In this document: one piece after another, positions 1-7,502 of the stretch
How positions within the stretch are numbered: the stretch's first letter is position 1
Layout of the letters: the number at the start of each line of letters is the position of its first letter
Source of the DNA: Tous-C4FEB sp044356555
Lineage (GTDB): Bacteria > Verrucomicrobiota > Verrucomicrobiia > Opitutales > Opitutaceae
NCBI GenBank assembly: GCA_044356555.1
Contig: JBIKWB010000001.1
Span: 1 to 64,000, forward strand
Reading direction: 5' to 3'
Length of the DNA: 64,000 nt
Position numbers and translations under genes: made by a program
The notes under the pieces: generated by a model
Told to the model about the DNA's origin: nothing
Database searches by the model: none
The model's input: only the letters and a program-made list of their open reading frames with translations

Positions 1-64
1 GGGCCCAAGCACCCTCGATTTGCGCCACCAGCTCCGGTCCCAGATTCTCAAGTTTGCGTGCCAT
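1..64 (-). CDS. possible 5' end of a gene leaving the left edge
   Basis: An ATG at 64 on the minus strand opens 21 codons without a stop up to the window edge (begins MARKLENLGPEL). It is too short to recognise a family, and no clear ribosome binding site precedes it. It could equally be chance reading of spacer DNA. Confidence 0.2.
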   Translation of the reverse strand, partial: MARKLENLGPELVAQIEGAWA

Positions 65-105
65 GCTCGAAGCCTGAACCGAATTTCACGTTTTGTATAG
101 TCTAA

Positions 106-354
106 AAGCTATGGGAATTTGGTATGAAGTGGGCGTTCATCGAGGCCGCGTGGATCGCCATCGGCTGCTCGGACTACTTCGGCGCGTTCTACAAACGCCA
201 CCGCGCGCGCGGCAAAGGCGCCAACGAGGCGATCACCATCACGGCCCGCCGCCTGGCCAAAATCGCGTGGAAACTGCTGGCCGAAGAACGCGATTATGCC
301 AAGGTTGCGCCCAAGCCAAAACCACTTTCCCCGGCCGCTCTCAACACGGACTGA
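106..354 (+). pseudogene. IS110-family transposase, C-terminal remnant
   Basis: The open frame from the stop at 103-105 to the stop at 352-354 encodes about 80 residues that match my memory of the extreme C-terminus of IS110/IS116/IS902 transposases: a WAFIEAAW segment, then YFGAFYKRHRARGKGANEA, then the ARRLAKIAWKLL helix and a final RDY. A full IS110 transposase is about 300-400 residues with an N-terminal DEDD catalytic domain; none of that is present upstream, so this is the scar of an old insertion. ATG codons at 111 and 124 need not be real starts. I see no terminal repeats, as expected since IS110 elements lack clear ones. Confidence 0.6.
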
Positions 355-746
355 CGACCGCCTTTGTGCGGTGCGTCTTGGGTCAGGATAGAGGGCCGGG
401 GATCTAACCGTTACCGTGCCAGGGGGCCGTGAACTACGTGCCCGCCGCTTAGAGAAGTGTGATCGCGGAATCTCTTTGTCCCACCCTCGGACGGCCCGCC
501 GGGGCCGCCCGCGTCACCTCCTGCGCCCATGCCGAAAACCGCCCAAAATCAGCGCACTTTTCCGCTTGCACGGGGCTGATCAGAGATGGCCGTTGTTTGT
601 TGGTTTTCTTCAGCTGAAGAGTTCATCGCCAAAAAAAAGAGGGCGGAGTCGCCGGTCCGCCCTTTTCACTCAAGAACGAAATCGGCCTGAGCCGGCACGC
701 GGGCACTTGAACCTTGAATCCGCCGCAGCCCAACCCTCCGAATTTT

Positions 747-889
747 TAACCACGGATGGACACGGATGGACACGGATTAACCCGGATCAAGCCGGGGAAC
801 CGGCCTCACACAAGGTGAGGCCCTACCATGAATCGTTCGCTGCTCCCATCAGTTTGGGATCCGGGTCCATCCGGGTCCATCCGTGGTTC
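747..889. repeat. inverted-pair element, copy 1
   Basis: The left arm (747-777) reads TAACCACGGATGGACACGGA and continues in the same manner. The right arm (859-889) is its reverse complement at 28 of 31 positions, with the pattern ccgggtccatccgtggtt. The arms enclose an 81-bp spacer, and each arm is itself about three degenerate units of GGAYGGACNC. Two more pairs with the same outer sequence occur at 2910-3004 and 53676-53832. The layout resembles a miniature element with terminal inverted repeats, or a long hairpin. No coding capacity is seen inside. Confidence 0.75.
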
Positions 890-905
890 AACGGCCGTTT
901 TTAGA

Positions 906-964
906 GTCAGAGACCCTACCGTCCGCGCCCAAGCCAGGGCGGGTCAGAGACCCTACCCTCCGCA
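906..964. repeat. direct repeat of a GC-palindrome element
   Basis: A 15-bp sequence (gtcagagaccctacc) occurs at 906-920 and again at 943-957, a 37-bp period, each followed by a CTCCGC/GTCCGC-type run. The sequence between them (agggcgggtc) matches one arm of the AGGGCGGGTC palindromes found near 15.7, 58.7 and 61.3 kb, so this is a rearranged copy of that family. Confidence 0.55.
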
Positions 965-972
965 GAAGCACC

Positions 973-1710
973 TCAACCCGACGCCGCTTTTCGCTGTGCC
1001 CATTTCCCGAGCGGCACCGCCAGCGCGCACAGCGCCGCCGGCACCCACGCGCTCACCGCCGCCAACGCGATCGCGTCCACAAACGGGATAAAGGCCAACA
1101 TCCGCCGCACCCAGCGGCCCAATTTCTCCGCCGGTGCGCCGGGTTTGTATTCCCGCCGGGCCAGCAGGCTCAGGACCACGATGTAAACAAACAGCGCGCC
1201 GACCCACCAAAGAAACTCCGGCCGCCACCCATGCCCGGGCAACGACGCCACCGTCACCGCCAGCAGCACGCGGCATCCCGCCATCAACACCACCGAGCCG
1301 GTCCAGCCTTTGTGCAACCAGTCGTAGAGCACGATCACCGCCGCCAGCGCGATCGCCCAGTAATACGACGCGCCCGCGAGCACGAGCAACGCGAGGCCCA
1401 GCGCGAGTTGCACGCTTCCGACCCACGCCGCGAGCATCCGCTTGATTCGCCCCTGCGGAATCGCGCGCTCCGGCCGGTGTTGCAGATCAAAGCGCGCGTC
1501 CGCCACGTCGTTCAACGTCGTGCCGCCCGCGTAGGTCAAACTGCCCGCCAAAAATCCCAGCCCGATCAGCCACCACGGCGGCCAAGCTCCCGCCACGGGC
1601 ATCGAGAGCACGAGCGCAGCCAGGACGTTGCTCCACACCGACGGGAAATTCCCCGCGCGCGCGAGATCGAGCCAGAGACGGAAGGAGGAGCGTTTGGCCT
1701 CCGCGCTCAT
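973..1710 (-). CDS. eboC: UbiA-family prenyltransferase, EboC-type
   Basis: This is a 245-residue polytopic membrane protein of the UbiA superfamily. The signature first Asp-rich loop is present as LNDVADARFD followed by RPERAIPQGRI, and hydrophobic helices run to the C-terminus. UbiA enzymes move prenyl groups onto aromatic or polar acceptors inside the membrane; the EboC substrate is not known to me. I chose the ATG at 1710 because it overlaps the stop of the preceding eboE gene (ATGA, 4 bp), indicating translational coupling, and because the frame further upstream reads as Arg-rich shadow. It is the last gene of an eboA-B-E-C run. It could be called a generic UbiA transferase; the neighbours make EboC the better name. 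Confidence 0.78.
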   Translation of the reverse strand: MSAEAKRSSFRLWLDLARAGNFPSVWSNVLAALVLSMPVAGAWPPWWLIGLGFLAGSLTYAGGTTLNDVADARFDLQHRPERAIPQGRIKRMLAAWVGSVQLALGLALLVLAGASYYWAIALAAVIVLYDWLHKGWTGSVVLMAGCRVLLAVTVASLPGHGWRPEFLWWVGALFVYIVVLSLLARREYKPGAPAEKLGRWVRRMLAFIPFVDAIALAAVSAWVPAALCALAVPLGKWAQRKAASG

Positions 1711-2882
1711 GCGAGCCCCCGCGCCCCGAGGGCCGCGAGCGTCCACTCGTATTCGCCCACCAGTTGGTCCTCGATCCCGCCGCGCAAGGCGGGTGGCAGC
1801 ACTTCCCAGGTGTAGGTCTCCATCTCGGCGTGTGGGCACGCGGTCGGGTGCGCCTGCATCCAATCCAGCGCGCCGAGCAGATGATCGCGCGTGTCGCCAA
1901 ACGGCGCGCCGGGCGCAGCATGGAGCGGCAGGTGAAAATGCACGCGCCACTCGTCGTCGGGCTGCGACGGCGCGGCGTCGGCGAGCGCGTCCGGCAGATC
2001 AACATAGCGCTGCCGCACGACCCCGGTCGTGGCGTTGCCGACCACGACTTGATGCAGGTAAGTCGGCTCGACAAACGCCGCGAGCGCCGCCCGGCCCGCA
2101 GCATCGGGTTTCACGCGGAGCGCCGAGCTCAGATGGATTTTGCTGAGCCGCAGACCGGCCGCCGCGAGGCGATCCAGCGCCTCGCCCGGCGCCTCAAACT
2201 CCACGCCGAGATGGCAGCAGTCGTAGTTCACGCCCACCCGGCGGAGCAAGCCCTCGGCGTCGACCGCGCCGTCGCTCGCGCGCCAGGCGTTGAAGAAATC
2301 CACGGTCTCCGGCGTCGTTTCAAAATAACAGCAGGGCTCCGGCTCCAGCCCGAGGTGCAGATCGCGGCCGGTCCGCGCCGCGAGTTCGGCGACGTAACGG
2401 CCGATCGCCGTGACATTGGAAAAGATCGCGGCCCGGCGCGCCGGATCGTCGGTGGTCCAGGCTTTGAACGAGCCCGGCACCGTGCTCACGCTGCCCGCGA
2501 CGCCCGCCGGCACGAGCGCGGCGATCAGATCAAAGAGCGATTTCGTGTAGGCGAGCCGCTCGGGCGTGGACCAGTCCGGCGCATAGACCTGCTCCTTCAC
2601 CCGCGTGCCGTGAAAGCTGCCGTAGGGAAAGCCATTGATCGTGAAAACGTAGCAATCGTGGCGGTCGAGCCACGAGCGAAACGCGGCCAGCGCGGCCGGT
2701 TGCGCGAGTTCCCCGGCCGCGCGCGCGCCGAGCCGCAGCCCGATCGCGTAGGGGCGACCGGCGGCGACGCGGCGCCGGACGACGAGGGTGTGGCGCTCCA
2801 GCGTGTCAAAGGTCTGCGCCCACGTTTCCCCGCGATGGACGTTGGTGCAGTAAGCGAGGTGGAGGCCGTGGTTGAGTTTCAT
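1707..2882 (-). CDS. eboE: EboE-type TIM-barrel protein
   Basis: This 391-residue protein resembles the metabolite-traffic protein EboE, a xylose-isomerase-like TIM barrel. It starts MKLNHGLHLAYCTNVHRGETW, typical of the family, followed by an N-terminal GLRLGARAA strand, an INGFPYGSFHG loop, LGLEPEPCCYFE and the NYDCCHLGVEFE metal-site-like strand. Family knowledge: ebo genes travel together in cyanobacteria, Bacteroidota, Verrucomicrobiota and eustigmatophyte endosymbionts, and are tied to export of small molecules such as scytonemin precursors in cyanobacteria. The start is the only sensible ATG. A 150-bp gap holding an inverted repeat separates it from eboB upstream, and it is coupled to eboC downstream. 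Confidence 0.8.
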   Translation of the reverse strand: MKLNHGLHLAYCTNVHRGETWAQTFDTLERHTLVVRRRVAAGRPYAIGLRLGARAAGELAQPAALAAFRSWLDRHDCYVFTINGFPYGSFHGTRVKEQVYAPDWSTPERLAYTKSLFDLIAALVPAGVAGSVSTVPGSFKAWTTDDPARRAAIFSNVTAIGRYVAELAARTGRDLHLGLEPEPCCYFETTPETVDFFNAWRASDGAVDAEGLLRRVGVNYDCCHLGVEFEAPGEALDRLAAAGLRLSKIHLSSALRVKPDAAGRAALAAFVEPTYLHQVVVGNATTGVVRQRYVDLPDALADAAPSQPDDEWRVHFHLPLHAAPGAPFGDTRDHLLGALDWMQAHPTACPHAEMETYTWEVLPPALRGGIEDQLVGEYEWTLAALGARGLA

Positions 2883-2909
2883 CGCGTGCTCAAAGGCTCA
2901 GGCAAAAAC

Positions 2910-3004
2910 TAACCACGGATGAACCCGGATGAAAACCCCGGCACTCGCTCACGTTGGAAATCAGATCTCCGTCATCCGCGTCCATCCGGGTCCATCCGTG
3001 GTTA
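2910..3004. repeat. inverted-pair element, copy 2, inside the ebo cluster
   Basis: The left arm at 2910-2932 (TAACCACGGATGAACCCGGA) faces the right arm at 2972-3004, whose reverse complement begins TAACCACGGATGGACCCGGA, with about 39 bp between. It fills most of the 150-bp gap between eboB (ends 3033) and eboE (starts 2882), so any eboAB transcript reaching eboE would carry this hairpin. It belongs to the same family as 747-889 and 53676-53832. Confidence 0.75.
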
Positions 3005-3032
3005 AGACGGATTGGGCGATTCACGACTCCAC

Positions 3033-3842
3033 TCATGTGTTCGGCAGGCGAAACTTCGGGCACTGCGATAGAAAGCGGACGGGGTTCTGGTAAAGCACCT
3101 GATCGACGAACTCGGCGCTGTGCCCCCGGCGGCGCATCTCAAACGCGGTCTTCGGTACCGCCAACGGATCGCTCACACCCCAATCGCAGGCGGAGTTGAG
3201 CCAGATGCGGTCGTGCCCGCTGGTCTCCAGCATATCCACGGCGCGCGGCGGCGAAGATTTCGAATCGGGATAGAGCGTGATGCCCGCCCAAAAACCCCGG
3301 TCGAGCACGAGCTGCACGGTGTGTTCCTCGACGTGATCGATGATGACGCGCTCCGGCTGCACCCCGCGGTGCGAGGCGAGCAGATCGAGAATCAACCGCG
3401 TGCCCTTGAGCTTGTCCTCGAGGTGGGGCGTGTGGACGAGGATCAGCTGGTCGTGTTTCACCGCGAGATCGACGTGATCTTCGAGGACCTTGAGTTCGTT
3501 GCGCGTGTTGCGGTTGAGCCCGATTTCACCGATGCCGAGCACGTTGGGCTTGGCCAAAAACTCCGGGATCATCGCCAGCACATCGGCCGCAAGCGCGAGG
3601 TCTTCGGCTTCCTTCGGGTTGATGCAGAGCCAGGAAAAATGCGGCAGGAGAAACTTCGCCGCGCGCGCCGGCTCGTAGTCGGTCAACTGGCGGAAGTAAT
3701 CGCGAAATCCATCCGCCGAGCTGCGGTCAAATCCCGCCCAAAACGCCGGCTCGCAGACCGCCGCGCACCCGGCCGTGACCATCGCCTGATAGTCGTCGGT
3801 CGTGCGGCTGACCATGTGGCCATGAGGTTCGATGTAGCGCAT
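3033..3842 (-). CDS. eboB: TatD-type metal-dependent hydrolase, EboB-type
   Basis: This 269-residue amidohydrolase-fold protein opens MRYIEPHGHMVSRTTDDY; the HxH pair is the first metal ligand set of TatD enzymes. Later come the GIGEIGLNRNT strand (metal-bridging Glu), LILVHTPH and VIIDHVEEHT His strands, and WLNSACDWG with the final catalytic Asp. A GTG at 3869 would add nine residues and overlap eboA. I prefer ATG 3842 because it gives the family N-terminus and lies 11 bp after the eboA stop. EboB enzymes are predicted hydrolases of unknown substrate. It is the second gene of the cluster. Confidence 0.78.
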   Translation of the reverse strand: MRYIEPHGHMVSRTTDDYQAMVTAGCAAVCEPAFWAGFDRSSADGFRDYFRQLTDYEPARAAKFLLPHFSWLCINPKEAEDLALAADVLAMIPEFLAKPNVLGIGEIGLNRNTRNELKVLEDHVDLAVKHDQLILVHTPHLEDKLKGTRLILDLLASHRGVQPERVIIDHVEEHTVQLVLDRGFWAGITLYPDSKSSPPRAVDMLETSGHDRIWLNSACDWGVSDPLAVPKTAFEMRRRGHSAEFVDQVLYQNPVRFLSQCPKFRLPNT

Positions 3843-3853
3843 GGGACGGCGAA

Positions 3854-4126
3854 CTAGGGTTTTTGCCACGCGCCGAGGGCGGCTTTGCCGGAGGAAACGG
3901 TTTCCGGGGCGGTCGTCGGATCGCTGAGTTGCTCAAGAATCCGTCGGGCCCGCGCGGGCTGGCCGTCGACGAGGAGGGCGGCGGCCTCGCGCAGCGCAAC
4001 GCAGCGAAAATCGCCCGCCGCGCCGTGGCGTTCCACGCGGTCCAAAAACGCCGCGACTTCGATCAGCTTGGCGCGAGTCGGCACGAAACCGTGATCGACG
4101 AGGGCGGTGGGGCGTGGAGTGGACAT
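3854..4126 (-). CDS. eboA: short EboA-like protein
   Basis: This 90-residue soluble protein with no known motif begins MSTPRPTALVDHGFVP and contains a helix-rich central part (LIEVAAFLDRVER, FRCVALREAAALL, ARRILEQL). Assignment as EboA rests mainly on position directly upstream of eboB and on the Arg/Leu-rich helical pattern. The EboA proteins I remember are about twice this length, so it is either a short variant or an N-terminally reduced form. It is the first gene of the cluster, so the promoter should lie in 4127-4220. Confidence 0.5.
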   Translation of the reverse strand: MSTPRPTALVDHGFVPTRAKLIEVAAFLDRVERHGAAGDFRCVALREAAALLVDGQPARARRILEQLSDPTTAPETVSSGKAALGAWQKP

Positions 4127-4221
4127 GGACGGAGGCGAAAGATGAAAAGCCAGAATCGTGAAACCGGGTCAAAGAAAACCACGGCTCAAAGCGGAACGCA
4201 AACGGGGGAACTCCGGGAGGT

Positions 4222-4244
4222 GGAGCCCGATCTCATCGGGCTCC
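4222..4244. terminator. perfect 10-bp hairpin between convergently spaced operons
   Basis: ggagcccgat (4222-4231) and atcgggctcc (4235-4244) form a perfect stem with a 3-nt loop, between the end of the oxidoreductase subunit gene (4269) and the start of eboA (4126). No strong T-run follows on either strand, so it is either a factor-assisted terminator or another member of the intergenic palindrome families. Confidence 0.45.
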
Positions 4245-4268
4245 GTCCGCTTCGGCTGCAACGACCGC

Positions 4269-4925
4269 TTAGGCCAAACCGAGGTGTTTGAGCACCGCCG
4301 GCGTGGGGCCTTCGAACTTTTCGATCGCGACGTTGCCGACGTAGCCGATGTCTTTCCAACCTTCCGGCGTCGAGTAGAAGCCGCCCGACGTGAGATCACG
4401 AAACCGGGTGAAAAACTGCGCCATCCGTTTGTGCTCCGGTTTCGCTTTCGGCAGGTAGCAGATGTCGTCGCAGATCGCCCGGTGCTGGCTCACCACGAGC
4501 GAGGAAAACTCGTTGCCGAAACGCTTCTGCGACTCGGCTTCGAGCCAGGCGAGACCTTCCACCACCAGCGCCCGGTCTTTGTCGTGGCCCGGATACGGGG
4601 CGCTGATCCATTCGTCGATGAAATCGGGCACGCCCACGGTCGACGCGGCCGGCGACTTCGCGTCCGCCGGGATGATCACGTCGCAGAGCATCACGGCGGT
4701 GCGGCGTTGGTCCTCGGTGAACGTCAGGGGCCAGACATCGCCGGGCTTGTAAGTTTTGAGCAGATCCGGATCGGTGCCGTAGCCGGTGGCCGCCTTGGCG
4801 GCGGGAGGCTCGGCGGCGAGAGTCGCGCGATCCATCACCGAGAGCGACGCCGCGGCGGTGACGATCCACTTGATCGCGGTGCGGCGATCCATGCGGCTGC
4901 GGGCGGGGTGGTCGGGGGTGCTCAT
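4269..4925 (-). CDS. gluconate 2-dehydrogenase subunit 3-like protein
   Basis: A 218-residue secreted protein. The MDRRTAIKWIVTAAA stretch near the N-terminus is a Tat-like signal. The mature part carries the family pattern: FTEDQRRTAVMLCDVIIPAD, then a GVPDFIDEWI segment and a late TSGGFYSTPEGWKDIGY block. Members of this family are small partner subunits of membrane-associated GMC dehydrogenases and may help export or anchor the flavoprotein. The start follows the GMC stop by one nucleotide, so the two are a single translational unit. An alternative start at 4892 would begin right at the Tat motif. The cytochrome c third subunit of classical gluconate dehydrogenases is not adjacent. Confidence 0.82.
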   Translation of the reverse strand: MSTPDHPARSRMDRRTAIKWIVTAAASLSVMDRATLAAEPPAAKAATGYGTDPDLLKTYKPGDVWPLTFTEDQRRTAVMLCDVIIPADAKSPAASTVGVPDFIDEWISAPYPGHDKDRALVVEGLAWLEAESQKRFGNEFSSLVVSQHRAICDDICYLPKAKPEHKRMAQFFTRFRDLTSGGFYSTPEGWKDIGYVGNVAIEKFEGPTPAVLKHLGLA

Positions 4926-4926
4926 A

Positions 4927-6729
4927 TCAGAGATTTCCTTTCTTCATTTCGGCCATCAGGTAGTCGCTCGCGCGCCACGCGAGCGCCATGATCGTGAGCG
5001 TGGGGTTCTTGTCGGCGTTGCTCGCAAACGGGCCGCCGTCGGTGACGAACAGGTTCTTCACGTCCCACGTCTGGCACCACTGGTTCGTCACGGATTTTTT
5101 CGGATCGGTGCCCATAATGGTGCCGCCGACCTCGTGGATGATCTTGCCGCCGGGCTCGATCGCTTTGGCGCCGTCGGCTTCCACCTTGCTCTGGACGGTT
5201 CCGCCCATCTCCGTGATGAGCGCGGCAAAGGTCTGCTGCATGTGCGCGGCCTGCTTCGTCTCGTGGTCGGACCATTTCCAGTGGAAACGCAGCACGGGGA
5301 TGCCCCACTTGTCTTTCACGACGGGATCGAGGTCGCAGAAGGAATCGTCGTTGGGGATCATCTCACCGCGACCGGCAAAGCCGACGAACGAGCCGTAATA
5401 GCGGCGGGCGTCCTCCTTGAACTTCCGGCCGTAGCTGCCGTTCGTCAGATCGGTCATGCCGCTCGTCGCACCCATCCCGGGCATCCGCCGGCCGGTCCCG
5501 AACTCGATGTGATAACCGCGCGCGAAGCCGAGCTTGCCGGCGAGTTGCTCCTTGTAGAGCCACCACGGCACGTAGACGTGATTGCCGCCGGCGCCGTCCT
5601 CGTTGTGGATCGGGACGTTTTCGAGCCGCGGGATCTGGCCGCCGAGACGCGCGCCCACGGTGTCCATGATATATTTGCCCACGAGACCGCTGGAGTTGGC
5701 GACGCCGTTCGGATGCCGGGGCGATTTCGAGTTGAGCAGAATGCGCACGGACTCGGCCGAGCTCGCCGCCAACACGACGACGCGGGCCTTGAGCGCGCGT
5801 TCTTCACCGGTGACTTTGTCGATGCAGATGACGCCGGTCGCCTTGCCGTTTTCGTCCATGGTCACTTCGCGGACCATGGCGTTGGGCAAGAGGTCGAGAT
5901 TGCCGGTCGCCAGCGCGGGCGGCAGGTGAACCGTCGTGGATTGGTAGTTGGCGCGGGTGGAGCAACCCCGGCCGCAATCGGTCGCCCAGAAACACGCGGC
6001 GCGCGCGCGCATCGACTCGGCGAGGATGCGCTGGGCGGTGGGATTCTTCGGGTGGAGTTTCGCCGGGATCGTGTCGGCGTCCTGCTTCACGCTGAGCACG
6101 GCGCGGTGAATCGCGACGACGGGCAGGCCGAGTTTCTTGGCGTGCTTTTGCGCGAGGAGTTCGCCGGCGCGGGGCTTCGGCGGCGGGAGCAGACAGCCAT
6201 CGGGCGAGTTGGGCGTGTTTTCGAGCCCGTTGTTGGCGCCGTAGACGCCGATGAGCATCTCGACCTTGTCGTAGTAGGGCGCGACATCGTCGTAGCCGAG
6301 CGGCCAGTCGAAACCGAGACCGTCGCGCGAGTAGGGTTTGAAATCGTAGGGCCCGTTACGCAGGGAGATGCGGCCCCAGTGGTTGGTGCGACCGCCGAGC
6401 ATCCGCGCGCGCCACCACCAGAATTGGCGGGAAGCATCGCTCGAAGCGCTGGTGTAAGGCTCGCCGGGCACCTGCCAACCGCCGTCGATCGTGGAGTCGT
6501 AGAAACCAAACGGCTTGTCCGGTGTGCTCGTGCCCCGGAGCGGCGCTTGGGCGGTCGTCTGAAACATCGGGGTCTCCTTGACCGGGTCGTAATTTCGCCC
6601 GGCCTCGAGCATCAGAACCTTCACGCCCTCCATCGCGAGGGTGTAGGCGGTCTGGCCGCCGGCGGCGCCGGAACCGACGACGATCACATCATAAGTGGGC
6701 TGGGTCTTGCTGGCGGTGATAAGGGGCAT
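4927..6729 (-). CDS. GMC family oxidoreductase
   Basis: This 600-residue flavoprotein has the FAD-binding dinucleotide fold at residues 14-40 (VIVVGSGAAGG then LMLEAGR), a GGRTNHWG loop, and the C-terminal GMC active-site block HEVGGTIMGTDP followed by NADKNPTLTIMALAWR. GMC enzymes oxidise alcohols or sugars; the substrate is not readable. With the one-nucleotide-spaced subunit-3 partner it probably forms an exported sugar or polyol dehydrogenase feeding electrons to the respiratory chain; export could be by piggyback on the partner's Tat signal, since this protein has no signal peptide. I use ATG 6729 rather than an in-frame TTG at 6747. Confidence 0.88.
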   Translation of the reverse strand: MPLITASKTQPTYDVIVVGSGAAGGQTAYTLAMEGVKVLMLEAGRNYDPVKETPMFQTTAQAPLRGTSTPDKPFGFYDSTIDGGWQVPGEPYTSASSDASRQFWWWRARMLGGRTNHWGRISLRNGPYDFKPYSRDGLGFDWPLGYDDVAPYYDKVEMLIGVYGANNGLENTPNSPDGCLLPPPKPRAGELLAQKHAKKLGLPVVAIHRAVLSVKQDADTIPAKLHPKNPTAQRILAESMRARAACFWATDCGRGCSTRANYQSTTVHLPPALATGNLDLLPNAMVREVTMDENGKATGVICIDKVTGEERALKARVVVLAASSAESVRILLNSKSPRHPNGVANSSGLVGKYIMDTVGARLGGQIPRLENVPIHNEDGAGGNHVYVPWWLYKEQLAGKLGFARGYHIEFGTGRRMPGMGATSGMTDLTNGSYGRKFKEDARRYYGSFVGFAGRGEMIPNDDSFCDLDPVVKDKWGIPVLRFHWKWSDHETKQAAHMQQTFAALITEMGGTVQSKVEADGAKAIEPGGKIIHEVGGTIMGTDPKKSVTNQWCQTWDVKNLFVTDGGPFASNADKNPTLTIMALAWRASDYLMAEMKKGNL

Positions 6730-6857
6730 GGGAAAAAAGAGGGACAACCGAACCGCTCCGACAAAAGTTCAGCTCCGCGCCGAGGCAAGCGCGACCTACG
6801 GATCTTCGTGCAAAAGCGGAGCGATTTGACCCGCCGGGCGGGCGGGCTGGCGGTGGT

Positions 6858-7502
6858 TCACTCCGGCATCCGGAGAATGCCGCGCCGGATCGCCTCGGCG
6901 GTGGCTTGGGCGCGGTCGTTGACCTCGAGTTTTTCCAAGATGTGGCTGACGTGACGCTTCACCGTGTCTTCGGAGATCCCCAGCGCGGCCGCGATCTCCT
7001 TGTTCGCACGGCCCGCGGCGACCAACGCCAAAATCTCCCGCTCGCGCGCCGTGACCGCCGGACCGAGCCGCAGGGCACCCAGCCGGCGTTCCAACTCGGG
7101 AGCGACCGAGCGCCGGCCTTGCGCGACGAGGTGCAAAGCTGCGATCAGGGCGGTGCGAGTGGCCGATTTCTGGAGATAACCGAGCGCGCCGGCATCGAGC
7201 GCCGTCTGAATCTCGTCGTCGCGCGCGTAGCTCGAAAATATGAGCACGCGCGCACCGGGATCGGTCGCCAAGATCGCGGCGGTTGCGCCAGCTCCGCCGA
7301 GGCCGGGTAGCATCAGGTCCATCAAGACCACGCGCGGTCGATGGGCGAGGTAGGCGGCCACCGCGTCTTCGCCGCGCTCGGCTTCGGCCACCACCGTGAT
7401 CGCGGGATCGAGCTCCAACGACGCGGCGAGGCCGCTGCGGACGACGAAGTGGTCGTCCACGATGAGGACCGTCAAATGCGGGCGCGCAGCGGGTTCAGAC
7501 AT
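6858..7502 (-). CDS. NarL/LuxR-type response regulator
   Basis: This 214-residue two-domain regulator has an N-terminal receiver with the acidic pair D16-D17, phosphoacceptor D62 (VLMDLMLPG) and conserved K112 (GYLQKS). The C-terminal LuxR helix-turn-helix spans about 150-210 (TAREREILALVAAGRANKEIA, then ISEDTVKRHVSHILEKL). It overlaps the 3' end of the kinase gene by 8 bp, so both are co-translated and form a cognate pair. Targets are unknown; the GMC operon directly downstream on the same strand is one candidate. Confidence 0.92.
   Translation of the reverse strand: MSEPAARPHLTVLIVDDHFVVRSGLAASLELDPAITVVAEAERGEDAVAAYLAHRPRVVLMDLMLPGLGGAGATAAILATDPGARVLIFSSYARDDEIQTALDAGALGYLQKSATRTALIAALHLVAQGRRSVAPELERRLGALRLGPAVTAREREILALVAAGRANKEIAAALGISEDTVKRHVSHILEKLEVNDRAQATAEAIRRGILRMPE

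Larger units (their letters stand above)
355..972. other. gene-free spacer with repeats
   Basis: No convincing gene lies here. The open frames crossing it have low-complexity Arg/Pro-rich translations typical of GC-rich non-coding DNA. The spacer contains an AACCACGGAT-type inverted pair (747-889) and a 15-bp direct repeat (906-920 and 943-957). It separates the transposase scar from the end of the ebo cluster. Confidence 0.6.

Noticed and set aside
416..904. 162-codon open frame in the first spacer
   Set aside because: Crosses the inverted repeat, is Arg/Pro/Ser-rich and has no recognisable domain.
2910..3004. CRISPR-like array suggested by recurring CCGGAT/CACGGAT units
   Set aside because: Units are 10 bp, inverted about a centre and not separated by unique spacers of equal length.
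6801..6812. atcttcgtgcaa upstream of the GMC gene as another GCACGAAAGTGG site
   Set aside because: Only GCACGAA matches; the conserved AGTGG half is missing.
4786..6954. 722-codon plus-strand open frame opposite the GMC gene
   Set aside because: Antisense to two recognised genes; composition (Arg/Ala/Gly/His-rich) shows no domain pattern.
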